This document shows, piece by piece, positions 9,495 to 22,431 of a DNA stretch of 64,000 bases. The stretch is taken from NCBI GenBank assembly GCA_018857735.1, contig JABMCL010003854.1, positions 1 through 64,000 on the forward strand, in the 5' to 3' direction. Each line of letters opens with the position of its first letter. The stretch's first letter is position 1. The notes beneath the pieces were generated by a model that was not told the DNA's origin, did not search any database, and worked only from the letters and a program-made list of their open reading frames with translations. This stretch comes from Alviniconcha marisindica. Taxonomy: Eukaryota > Mollusca > Gastropoda > Provannidae. The translations under genes were made by a program, and so were the position numbers.

Positions 9495-10116
9495 AAATCA
9501 GCTGAACTAGATCAACACAAAAACGGAGAAGCAAAGAAAAACTGCGTGACTCTGCTCGATTTTAGAAAGAAAATGGAACCTGTCGCAAACGAAGTAAAAC
9601 GAGAGGTTTAAGCTGCAGCCCACAGCCGGTTTGGCCAGGTTGTACAGCGTTAGGCTGATAAGCGGATGACGACGGTTCGATTCCCCGCTCTTCTTTCTCT
9701 GCAGTAGCTGGGGTCTATGGACACTGTTGAACTGTGACTTTGTCCCTCGCAGTTAATGAAACATTAAAGTGACTCGATCTCATCGCTGCATATCCTAATG
9801 CAGAAATCATTCTGGTGATGACAGTGCAGCATTAGGTCGTTTTCGCTTCCTTGACGAGAGATTAAAAGTAAAAAAGTGGTTACTTTTATTTGTTGCTGCT
9901 GTTGTTTGCAGATATCTAAGATTTAACAAACTCGCACCGACGTTATGTGTATCAAAGACAGTGACATTTGAACGCATCGTTAGCCTATTTAAACTTAATG
10001 ATAGGTAAACCTTCGGGACAGGCAGTCTTGTGATTTTATCGGTCGAGATTTGTTAATCCTTCCACAGTCTTTATGTCATGAACCTGACTGACACCTGTGG
10101 CAGAAGACTGTATATA
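9495..10116 (+). promoter_or_regulatory. Promoter region of gene 2 with E-box block and TATA box
   Basis: The block AAATCAGCTGAACTAGATCA found upstream of all four cassettes is at 9495-9514, and TATATA is at 10111-10116, 101 bp before the ATG at 10212. The spacing from TATA box to ATG matches cassettes 3 and 4, as does AGTCCAAG and CCTCTCCGCT further on. A SINE-like element (9612-9850) sits between the two sites. Confidence 0.6.
9612..9850 (+). mobile_element. SINE-like element with B-box
   Basis: A pol III B-box, GGTTCGATTCC, is at 9674-9684. The downstream part (AATGAAACATTAAAGTGACT, then CTGGTGATGACAGTGCAGCA) matches 15405-15485 (AATGAAGGAAACATTAAAATGGCT, then a CTGGTGGTGACAGTGTAGCG stretch). 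Two diverged copies of one repeat family are thus visible. A clear A-box was not identified. Confidence 0.6.
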
Positions 10117-10211
10117 GCTGTGACATAGTCCAAGCCCAGACAAAGGCAAGCCTCTCCGCTGCTGTGTTGTAGTCATTACTGAGACGGGTTACGATCAAAT
10201 ATTGTCCAACA

Positions 10212-12385
<2,174 letters not shown>

Positions 12386-12537
12386 GCGTGACTATTACCA
12401 TGACCCCATCTACGAGTCAGTTGTGAAAATAATTACACGCTCCATTTCTGACCCTTTGCTGCTTGCAATTACTCTACCAGTAAACAGTAAATATACATGC
12501 GTGCATTTCTTGCTTAATGGTGTGTGTGTGTGTGTGT

Positions 12538-12622
<85 letters not shown>

Positions 12623-12654
12623 ACGCGTTTGGATGTGTGCAAGTAAAAGGAAAA
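12386..12654 (+). other. 3' flank of gene 2
   Basis: About 130 bp of ordinary sequence, then a GT microsatellite at about 12518-12618. No canonical AATAAA was found here; AATATA occurs near 12489. Confidence 0.5.
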
Positions 12655-12907
12655 CAAATCATCCCTTGACCCTGAAATCTTGGAAAACTACAGGCCTGTC
12701 TCCACTCGAGCATTTCTCTCTAAGATCACCGAAACAACTGTCCTCCAACTTTGTGAACACAATGAAAACAGTCATGTGTTCTACTGTCATCAGTCAGCTT
12801 ACCCCGCTGGCCTCACTCAGCATCGAAAAACATCTCACCACAAAATCGTGAATGATTTTCTAATTGCTCTTGGCGATAGTCGCATTTCCTGGCTGTCTTT
12901 TTTAGGT

Positions 12908-13230
12908 CTGTCTGTTTTGGACACTACTGATCATAATACTTCACTCTCTCTCTCTCTGTTTTGGACACTACTGATCATAATGCTTCACTCTCTCTCTGTT
13001 TTGGACACTACTGATCATAATGCTTCACTCTCTGTTTTGGACACTACTGATCATAATGCTTCACTCTCTGTTTTGGACACTACTGATCATAATGCTTTAC
13101 TCTCTCTCTGTTTTGGACACTACTGATCATAATGCTTCACTCTCTCTCTGTTTTGGACACTACTGATCATAATACTTCACTCTCTCTCTGTTTTGGACAC
13201 TACTGATCATAATACTTCACTCTCTCTCCA
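12908..13230 (+). repeat. Minisatellite grown from LINE motif-A coding sequence
   Basis: Eight copies of a 36-44 bp unit containing TTTTGGACACTACTGATCAT, separated by CT-rich spacers. The unit reads VLDTTDHN, matching the AFDTIDHN-type motif of the enclosing LINE. Confidence 0.85.
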
Positions 13231-13365
13231 CGTCTCCATCACACACTTGGCACGGCTCTACCTTGGTTCCAGTCGTGCCGATTTGTTTCGGCCGCGGACC
13301 GAGTCTCCTTTGCCCGTTCGATCTTGAAATTGGGTGTAGCACAGGGCTAAGTGCTCCGGAAGTAG

Positions 13366-13500
13366 AATTTATGTACCTTGTATTTACACGCATGCCAGGT
13401 GAGAGTTACCGTAGGCGAGTCAGGTCTTTGTTGTTGTATTTGTGTTACGTATTTCGAACGCTAATTAATTCCCTTGTGTGTTGACAAAGCTGTACGGTTC
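13366..13500 (+). repeat. Dispersed repeat, copy 1
   Basis: About 130 bp beginning TTTATGTACCTTGTATTTAC and including GTTGTATTTGTGTTACGTAT and CGCTAATTAATTCCC recurs at 21377-21500 in the same orientation with scattered differences. It interrupts the LINE fragment between its RT and C-terminal parts. Confidence 0.7.
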
Positions 13501-13906
13501 ATCTATCGGTCTTCCGAATTCCATCATGCCACACCTCTTCTTCACATCCCATATTCGCTCCCAGTTGAAAAAAGGATTGATTTTAAAGTTGCATCTTATA
13601 CCTTAAATCTCTGAACGTTCTGGCCCTCAGGAATGATAGGTCTGATCTTCTTCAACTCCACACTTCTTCCCGACAGCTTTTGCTCTGATATAACCTGTGT
13701 ACGCAGAACGCGCCGAGACGGCAGCAGTTTTATGTGGCACCCGCCATGTCAGCGCTGTTAAGTACTCCACTTCGGTGAATATTCAAAAACGCGCTATAAA
13801 AACTATTCGCTCATGTAGAATCACATGCAAGCGCAGTGAGTCTGCTCGAGAGCGCAGAATAGCGCTATATAAAAGCGATCAACAACACAACAGCAACCCA
13901 CTCATA

Positions 13907-14090
13907 GTTCAGGAGCTGTGTGAGAGTCGAGGTGGCCGTCCTGGGCTGTCCGTCCTAACGAGCCTTCTGGTTTCCGTGGACGTAAAGCTATATTGAACCA
14001 TGCTTCGGCATTGGTCCCAGCTTGTCCCTAATATGTCAGCCGACGCCCGAGGACGTTAAGCAACACTACCTACCTACAACAACAACATAA
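13907..14090 (+). mobile_element. SINE-like element, copy A
   Basis: Starts TAGTTCAGGAGCTGTGTGAG and ends AAGCAACACTACCTACCTAC followed by an ACA-rich tail. It is highly similar to the element at 14109-14276. It sits at the 3' tail of LINE fragment A. Confidence 0.65.
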
Positions 14091-14465
14091 CCGACAGCTT
14101 CGACCTTCATAGTTCAGGAGCTGTGTGAGAGTCGAGGTGGCCGTCCTGAGCTGTCCGTCCTAACGAGCCTTCTGGTTTCCGTGGACGTAAAGAATTATTG
14201 AACCGTGCTTCGGCATTGGTCACAACTTGTCCCTAATATGTCAACCGACATCCGAGGACATTAAGCATCACTTCACCAGCTTCGACCTTCTTCTGATACA
14301 CGCCTTTTCCGAATCCCATCTTTCCACACCAAGACATTAGGACCGCGTTCTGTTTCACAGCAATGTCCCAGTGCCCCGGAACAATCGGCCGCACACCGTC
14401 CGTTAGACTCGCTAACTTCTTCCCGTCTTCCCTCGAAACCTGCTCGCTCTAGTGTTTGATTTTCA
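14091..14465 (+). mobile_element. Decayed LINE C-terminal fragment B, split by a SINE-like insert
   Basis: The + strand reads RQLRPS, is interrupted at 14109-14276, and resumes SSDTRLFRIPSFHTKTLGPR, the usual C-terminal region of CR1/L2-type ORF2. This is a second LINE 3' end, distinct from fragment A. Confidence 0.65.
14109..14276 (+). mobile_element. SINE-like insertion with 14-bp target-site duplication
   Basis: The 168-bp insert is flanked by exact copies of CAGCTTCGACCTTC at 14095-14108 and 14277-14290. Removing it restores a continuous LINE C-terminal reading. Its body matches copy A at 13907. A related fragment lies on the - strand near 51245-51292. Confidence 0.8.
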
Positions 14466-15001
14466 GTAGTCCCTCTCACAAACTTTCAAGTCTTTTTCTC
14501 CGGTCCTCGCCCCGATACAACCGCCCTGGTTGATTTTGTCCGTATCAGCCCGACATCTGAGGACCTTAAGTCCTACATCATCTGGGCGTAAAAAAACAAA
14601 CAAGTTACTCCCTCCGGTTCGTCCATCTTCATCACCAATGTTAGCGTGTGTGGGTGTGCGCGCACTTAGGAGATGCATTTGTGAGAGTGCCGGCATGTTG
14701 TAGTGTTTTGGTTCGTGACTGCTGTGTAGTGGCTGGTCTTTGTTGCAGGCCTTTGCAGGCTTGTTTGTGATGATTGTGTGTAAGCGCTTATGACTTTCAA
14801 TGCAAGGTTTGGCACACAACAATTCTCGTTGTTATTATTAAGTGCATGCGTTTGAGTTTTTATTATTATTAAGTGCGTGCGTTTGAGTTTTTGTGCATGT
14901 GCGAGTGTGTGACAGCATCCGAGACAGAGAGAAAGAGAGGTTTGCGGTTGGATACACATCAAAATCAGTTGGAAAAACAAAGCAACAATATTGTACATAA
15001 C
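14466..15001. other. Noncoding interval
   Basis: No recognisable gene. It contains a short tandem duplication (TTATTATTAAGTGCATGCGT type) at about 14827-14890. The end of the interval is the likely convergence point of + and - strand transcription. Confidence 0.5.
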
Positions 15002-15007
15002 TTTATT
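15002..15007 (-). terminator. Candidate - strand poly(A) signal
   Basis: TTTATT on the + strand is AATAAA on the - strand, followed on that strand by a GT-rich stretch. It fits the end of a long - strand transcription unit, but no exon was tied to it. Confidence 0.3.
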
Positions 15008-18000
15008 CTTTTTTTCTTCTTTTTTTTCAATTGGCTACATACAATGCTAGTGGAACAGCATATGAAGTGACGGTTTCATTAACTTTGTACATGCTCAGTG
15101 CAAGGTTATTGTTGTTCATGGAAAGGTAAATCACTCACACAACTGATGATGGGTTAATCCCCGTCCCCGTAGGTAGCCGTCACACCACACATCCGACACT
15201 AGTTCTCAAAACAGATTACAATCTGACAAACGAAAGTACGAAAGTACAGAGATGACGCGGTGTGATTTATAAATTATCTCCCCTCCTTCCCCCCCCCCCC
15301 CCCCAAACTGACAAATGACAAACTGACATGTATAACGAAATCAATCTGGTGTGAGTGGAAGGTGGGGCTGCGGTTCACGGACAGTCTGTCACGTTTTTCC
15401 GCCCCAATGAAGGAAACATTAAAATGGCTCATACCGCTGCCCATCTTCATGCAAGTCATGCTGGTGGTGACAGTGTAGCGTCAGGTTTACCCCCCCCCCA
15501 CCCCTCGCCAACACACACCCTACCCCCTACCTCCTGGGACCTCGGTCCCCGCCAGTAGCTCTCTGGAGACAACTAGGCGTTAAACAAGTCTACCAAACAG
15601 GGTAGGGTGGGGGTGGGGGTGTTGCATTGAATAAACACACCTCGGCACGAGTACAAAATGATATCACTGTGAACCTAACCACTTTTGGAGTCGCCTTTGT
15701 GTCAGTTCTTGCATATTTCAACGTGAACAGCTGAGAATGGACCACGAACTGAGGTCGCCAACGTAACCGAGATCGAAAGCGAGGCTTAGAAAAGTATGGG
15801 TACGGCACAGACGACAAAATATCTCTACACGCTCTTGTCATTTTCGCACACTCCAGCCTCGCTTTCGATCTCGTGACCCGTCGTGACCTAGCTCAATAAG
15901 AATGGCCCATGCAAGGCAGGCAACTCTGGGCCCCTTTCCCAGAGAAAGCCAGCGACAACAGAGCCTCGCTACCCAGTCACTGGCTTTTCCTGTTGCAAAA
16001 TTCGCAGAGGCTATAATCACGACTTCAAACCGTAGAAGTGGTATTACACACGAAAACTGCATCACTCTTAGTACAAAACTAAAAGCACTGTCACACAGTT
16101 TGAACAATCATGTTGGAAGAAACTGGGGAACCAAAAAAAGATTCTTAATTTTTTTATTTTTTTTTAAATCCAGTCATCCTGTGGTAATAACAATGCGGCT
16201 GACGACAAACACATTATGATGAGTTACAGGCAACATTCACGGAAACAAGGGGTCACTGGCGAGTTGCAAAACTTGCAGCACTGACAGAAAGTGCCGCCAC
16301 AATCCACCCAAGGAAGACGATCTACAGATGTGCGCGGCAGTTACCTCCCTTGTTTCCAAGCAACGGGTTTGCTGTTCGAGAGCTTCAGCCCACAAGCATA
16401 GTGACAACACAGTTCTGCTTTGCTTCCCTTGTTCACTACAGTTTTAACCAGTTCAACACCAAAACTAAAGCCTATGTTACACGCACGTACCAGTTTCTCC
16501 ACCGCGTCCAGTCAACGTCTGTTCACATACAAAATGCTCTATGAAGCTTTCCTTACGTGCCCAAAGATTATAATTACGTATTTATAATCTTTGACGTACC
16601 AAACGGTCTTGTGGACTGAAAGTGTCGACTTTGAAATGATGCGCAACTGTGCCAATACAAGAAGGCTAGAATCATCTGAAAGCTTTTTTTTCTCCTTCTT
16701 TCGTTTTCTTCCTTCTCAGCGGGGTTGGGTATAAAGGGATTATTTGCTTCCATCACCATGTCTTGGAACATTTGTCTCCCACCTACGACTGTTCACAACT
16801 TTCTTGGTGTCTTGAAACTTCTGATGGCCATACGATGACCAGCAATGTTGGAAGAATGGGGGAACACAAATGCTGCTTTAAATACTATTACAACACAATC
16901 TAGTTTTGAATATTTTAACCGATGTTTTCATTTTTACCTGCATTTTGAATTTGCAAAATCTTGTAAAATTTGCAAACGTTTATTGTGAGGTTAGTTAGTT
17001 AACTTGGATTTTAACATCCTGTCAAAATAACTTCTGGACGCTCAAACTCTGACAAAAGCAAATGCGTGCATTCTGAAACTCTCTTCATATACGTGCAAAC
17101 TCTTTCTTAATTCAAATCTACAAAATCAGTCGAAAGGTGATGTGTGGCTGTTGTATTGATGGTGCTTTTGGAAGGAGTAGGGAGGATGTCTTTTGAGCCA
17201 CCAACATAGCAAGCTGTGCCTTGACACTGACCATGAAAACTAAATTTCATCACCTTGACACTTGTATAATTTACACACCATACATCATCACAAGGATACA
17301 AAGTCTGTTTGGTTTAAACTCAGCTTGTACACGATGACACAGATGCAGACCGTAACCGCACCAGTGTTGGTACACACACTTACATGCACAAGGATCATAA
17401 ACAGCAGCATCTGAAAGTGCACCGTTTTGGGTTAAAATATATACACAGAAACTGAATCTGATGCATAAAATATATATTACTGATTGCCTATTGGTGAACA
17501 TCCCTTGACATCATGACACCAGCGTTTACACTTATACATGACATATTAGTGTATCTTTCAGAAAGGAAGAAAAAGTGGGGGTCTGTACATGATCACAAAC
17601 ATACTTCAGTGTTAAGCAGAATATCAGCACACATGCAATCACATTTCCAACACACTCCAAGAGAGCTTGTCAATATCAATTGTCATTGCCAACGCACAGC
17701 TTGTCAAAACAAACAGGCGTACAAAACAGACAGACGCATACATACACAGACAGACGCGTACATACACAATAGGAAACAGACACACATGCACAACTTCATC
17801 AATTGCCACACATCCAAGCTATCACCAGTAGTGTGTACAATTTGACTGAGCCAGTGATCAAAACTAAAATGAAATAGCTGAGTGTGTTACTATTACCAAC
17901 ACCAAATACATACAACTATATGAGAGTTCTACACAAATTACTACTTTTTGGGGAATACACAAACTTGTTTGATTTTTCAATTCAAGTTTGACACTGGAAG

Positions 18001-18780
18001 AAATGGGTGGAGAAGGGGTGGAGCTGGGAATGGAGGTAGGGGGTGGCTACATTAATGATATAACAATTGACATGAAGTGTGATGGCATAAAATATGCTGA
18101 AATACGCAACAGATCTCTCTGCAACACACCAGGACAACAGCAGGCAGGAATATACACCCTTTTGCATCCTCCCCAAAGTCTGCTTTCAGACTATTGCCTG
18201 CAGAATCTCATGATCTGAACAAACAAACAAACAAACATACAAACGTCAGGATGACAAAGTAAACGAGACAAATAAGGCAAGGGGGGCTTGTTTTCTCTCT
18301 TGTACTGCGACTGATGGATATTATGAAGTGATGTATGCAAACACATTTTGATTAATTCATGTGACTGACAGCCGCTCCACAATCGTTCAGAAGACCAGGC
18401 TTCAATTCTTTTTCCAAACCAAAGTGCAGAGAAAAAAAAAGTGAACCTAAAAATAAACATACTGCTCACTTCAAACATTAAACTGAGGTTTCCCTGTTTT
18501 TACATGCCAGTCATCCACACACCTAAGCCAGCAAAGCTGTGTACATTGCTTGCAAACAGCAAATAATAAACACAAGAGCTTAAAAAATACACACACACAA
18601 AAACACAAAAATGGGCTAACTTGTGCCAAGCAAGACAGAAAAACAAACACACTTACATCTTGATGCACACCCACACAAACTGTACACATGTAGCAGTGTA
18701 TCACATCAGGTAATTAATATCAGCATCTTTCTCTCCTCATTTTGTCAACAACCAGCAGGTTTGGGCAAAGAAATTGGAAA
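15008..18780. other. Noncoding region with poly(C) and a repeat copy
   Basis: A poly(C) tract lies at about 15291-15304, and 15405-15560 is the second copy of the repeat at 9753 (no B-box is visible here). The rest shows no coding exon I recognise. From about 17.3 kb the + strand becomes A/C-rich with many CA-rich stretches. Confidence 0.5.
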
Positions 18781-19085
18781 CAGAAAACCTCACTACCAAG
18801 CATACTCAAGGCGAAAAAAAGAAAAATACATTGTGTGAAAACAGAAAACCTCACTACCCAGTGTACTCAAGGCGGGGAAAAAAACGCAACAAAAAAAAAA
18901 GCATGTGAAAACAAAACCTCACTACCCAGTGTACTCAAGGTGGAAAAAAAAACGCAACAAAAAAAAAAGCATGTGAAAACAAAACCTCACTACCCAGTGT
19001 ACTCAAGGTAGAAAAAAAAAACGCAACAAAAAAAAGCATGTGAAAACAAAACCTCACTACCCAGTGTACTCAAGGTGAAAAAAGG
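18781..19085. repeat. Minisatellite, about 60-70 bp unit
   Basis: Five tandem copies built around ACCTCACTACCCAGTGTACT followed by CAAGG and an A-rich stretch of variable length with CGCAACAAAA. Confidence 0.9.
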
Positions 19086-19279
19086 AGAAACATCTTGAAA
19101 TCTGTATGTGACTGTGTCTGCCTATCTCAAAAAGAACCTGATAACCATCCATGATCACATGCTTTACTTTAAAACCAAGCAACAAAGAAACACAAAACAA
19201 CTGACAATGTAATTATACTGAGAAAATGAGAAGAAAAAAAAAGAGAGAAAAAAAGTGAGCATGTCGAATGGATTCTGTA

Positions 19280-19312
19280 TTGCAGAGTCCATCAGAGTCC
19301 ATCAGAGTCCGC
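19280..19312. repeat. Short tandem repeat CAGAGTCCAT
   Basis: Three units of a 10-bp motif. Confidence 0.8.
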
Positions 19313-19559
19313 CCTTGGCATCACGGTACAATCCAAAATCTCTTCAAGTTTTACTGATTTAAAAAAAAAAGAAGTTTTTATTACAGATGAAAACTGAAGA
19401 CAACTGCAGTAAAGGGACTAGTCTTCTAGAACAAGTTCTAGGAACAGTTAGAAAAGATCAAAATAACAAGAAAAATCCAGGAATTTGTTTTAAAATGCAC
19501 CCCTGATTTCATGTTCAATTTGTCCACTTCGTTTTGTTAGTGAAGGATAATCAGACTGC

Positions 19560-19695
19560 TTGCACACAATGTGTTCTACTCGCACAGTGTGTTCTACTCG
19601 CACACAGTGTGTTCTACTCGCACACAGTGTGTTCTACTCGCACACAATGTGTTCTACTTGGACACAGTGTTCTCTACTTGCACACAGTGTGTTCC
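19560..19695. repeat. 20-bp minisatellite
   Basis: About seven copies of CACACAGTGTGTTCTACTCG. The internal CACACAGTGTG is self-complementary. Confidence 0.9.
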
Positions 19696-19967
19696 AGTTC
19701 ACCCCAGTTGCATGTACCACCTCTACATATCCTGCAGGAACTTGCTCATCCCTACCCCCTCCCTCCTCCAGGAAAAAATCAAAGAGTCGGGGAAGGTGTC
19801 CGGCCAGCTGTGATATGTGATGGAGTTTTGGAGAGTCCCATCAACCATTGCTGATTAAGTAGCAATTACAAACTGAAAACAAAATCAGGGCAGCACTTAA
19901 AAACAAAATCCACAAATTCATGTTTCTATTCTGATCTATTTTTTACCTATGTGAGAGAGGCCAGCTT

Positions 19968-20090
19968 TTGAGTATAAAAGGTGCTTTGAGAAGGCTTGTT
20001 CCTTTTAAGTATAAAAGGTGCTTTGAGAAGGCTTGTTCCTTTTAAGTATAAAAGGTGCTTTGAGAAGGCTTGTTCCTTTTAAGCATTCCC
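19968..20090. repeat. 37-bp minisatellite, three copies
   Basis: Three units containing AGTATAAAAGGTGCTTTGAG then AAGGCTTGTTCCTTTTA. Confidence 0.9.
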
Positions 20091-22356
20091 AAGGAATGCC
20101 AGTTTGTCACAAGTTTCAGTTCTGCCCACACAGATCTGCCCAGCCTCTGAAGGTTCAACATCAACTCATCAGATAACAAACAAAAATAATATCAGCAATG
20201 GCTATGATACAATGCTAGCGGGGAACAAGCTACTTGAAAATGACATGCTAACTTTAAGAACTACTGGATGTTTTATGGAGACAGCTGTTACATGCCTCTT
20301 CACTATATTCTCAATAGAAAAACAATCCTGTTAAACTGTTCACCAGGTTCACGTTCAACAGAAACAGAAGAAACAAGGCAGCAAGTTTCTGAATGGGTTA
20401 TTTCCCTTACATTGAAACATCCACACGAAAACGTCCTAAGTGAAGGAAAGGAGTTTCTGAATAGGCTACTTCCTTTACATCATAAACAAAAACAGAGACA
20501 AAAGTGCATTCCATGAAACTGTGCTGTGGATACAGAGAGAGCACTGATTTTTAACGCCAAGTCCGCCAAGACCCCAGGGTGAAGATGCTGACGGAGCTTG
20601 TACAGGATTTCATGACGCACAATCTGAAACTGATCTCACTGAACCGTTGTCCACGACAGAGTAAAAGCAAAGCAGCGAGTGGGCCTAAAAAGCAGAAAAT
20701 TGAATTGTTCTTGTTCTTTATTTATATTTCAATCTGCAGGATTTATAGGGGGGGTTCTTCTGTCAATATGCATGCTGCACAAGTACTCTACTGCTGAAAT
20801 GTTGGGTTCCTCAGTGTCACCAAGTTGGTTTACCCCTGTTTTATCATGAAGGTTGGTGACATCGAGGACACAAGTGCCACACGTGCCAGACATGTTCACT
20901 ATGAACCAGACTGCCAGACACAAAAAGGCAGTACCCATGGCCATGTATTCTTGACCTTTAAACATCGATTTCAAAGAAACTAAACCCTAAACTGGCTGAA
21001 AAACTGCTGTGAGTACAGTTTCTATTCCAGAATCCATTCTGTAGTTAACAGGGCCTGTGAACTGCTTCTTTGCCTTTAATGTCCAAGATTTTACCGTAGC
21101 CAGCCTAAGACTGACACACTAGTAATTAGCAATAGCGTATGCATTTCCAGAGGAAAAAAAGCCAAGAACAAAAGATATTCATTTTAACACAGCAGGCCGA
21201 AGCCTGACAACATTAGTTATCAACATACATTTCAATGGGCAAAAAACAAAAAAGCAATAACAAAAACATAATCATTTAAACTGACAAACTTGCATCACAA
21301 CACACAAGGGAGTTAATTAGTGCTTGAAATACATAACACAAACACAACAACAAAGACAGAATGTACCATTGGTGGAGTTTATGTACCTTGTATTTACACG
21401 CATGCCAGGTGAAAGTTACCATAGGTGACTCAGGTCCTTGTTGTTGTGTTTGTGTGACGTATTTTGAGCGCTAATTAACTCCCTTGTGAGTTGATTCTAC
21501 ACGAGCGCTCTGGGCCTCATTCTGTTTCAGATTTGCAACACAATGTAAACACAGAAACATCTAGTACTAACGATAAACAATGTTTTTATCTTTGGTTTCA
21601 TGGAAATGGAAGTATGTTTTGATTCAAACTGGTATATACAACAGATTATAAACTGGTAGCCAAATCAGTCTCACCATGCAAGCTGCAGTCAAGGTCAAAC
21701 ATTTGATTTCAAACTGAGACTTTAAGTCAGATCAACTACAAAGAATGGAAATGTCATTAAGCACCCCCCCCCCCCCCCCCCCCAACGACCTCTTTTTCCC
21801 ACATATACATACACATACATACATGCACACAAAAGACCCCATCCCCTTTCAATTTTAGCAATGTTTGAAACAGACGGCTTTCATTCCTGTTGCACAGCCA
21901 GTGCTTACTTTTGCTGTGTGTGGTTCTAGGCAGGTCCAAACTACTATCTTATGGCCCAGGACAAAAACAGGTTCATAAAACACTGGGTGCACAAAAAGAT
22001 GAAAGACTTGTTCTTGTTGAAGAAAAAACCCTCCAGCTCTTCCAAAACTTGGGCCCTTTCGAAACATGCACACGCACGCATGCACGCACGCACACAGACA
22101 GCTTTGTCATTGTTGGAAAGTACCCACAAGGAGAAAAGCTAGGTGACTGGCTCTGTTTCTTTTTAGCCATACACACTCTTGCCATAGCAGCAAGTATGCT
22201 GAACTGGCTGTGTTGTTGCCCCCCCCCCCCCCCTCAAAAATGCGCTTGGATGTTGGCATGCAATGGAACTACTGGACTTCTAGCTTCCACTCATGTGTGT
22301 GAATGTGATGCAAAGAAGCACAAGACCAGTTTGGATGAGAGTTTGAGAACTGTAAC
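20091..22356. other. Noncoding region
   Basis: No gene recognised. It holds a dispersed-repeat copy at 21377-21500 (partner at 13366) and a poly(C) tract at about 21764-21783. A second poly(C) tract is at about 22220-22233. Confidence 0.5.
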
Positions 22357-22431
22357 TTCGTACAAGTAGTACTTTTGTAGCTGGTCACCAGCTGTGCAAA
22401 AAATAAACTACAAAAGTACTACACGTACCAA
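22357..22431. other. Inverted repeat (stem-loop)
   Basis: GTAGTACTTTTGTAG at 22366-22380 is exactly complementary to CTACAAAAGTACTAC at 22408-22422. A further GTAC pair lies outside a two-base mismatch. The loop holds a smaller inverted repeat, CTGGTCACCAG, at 22381-22391. Confidence 0.85.

Larger units (their letters stand above)
12655..13900 (+). mobile_element. Decayed LINE reverse transcriptase fragment A
   Basis: The + strand translates in shifting frames into pieces typical of CR1/L2-type LINE reverse transcriptase. These are LDPEILENYRPVS at 12664 on, FLSKITE, QSAYPAGLTQH, IVNDFLIALGDS, then DTTDHN at the position of the catalytic motif A. Further on come a LKLGVAQG-like motif near 13325 and a C-terminal HATPLL...PVEKRIDFKVASYT segment near 13525-13600. 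The 3' end carries GCGCTATATAAAAG at about 13863, common at LINE tails of this type. Stops and frameshifts are many, so it is dead. A minisatellite has expanded inside it. Confidence 0.75.
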
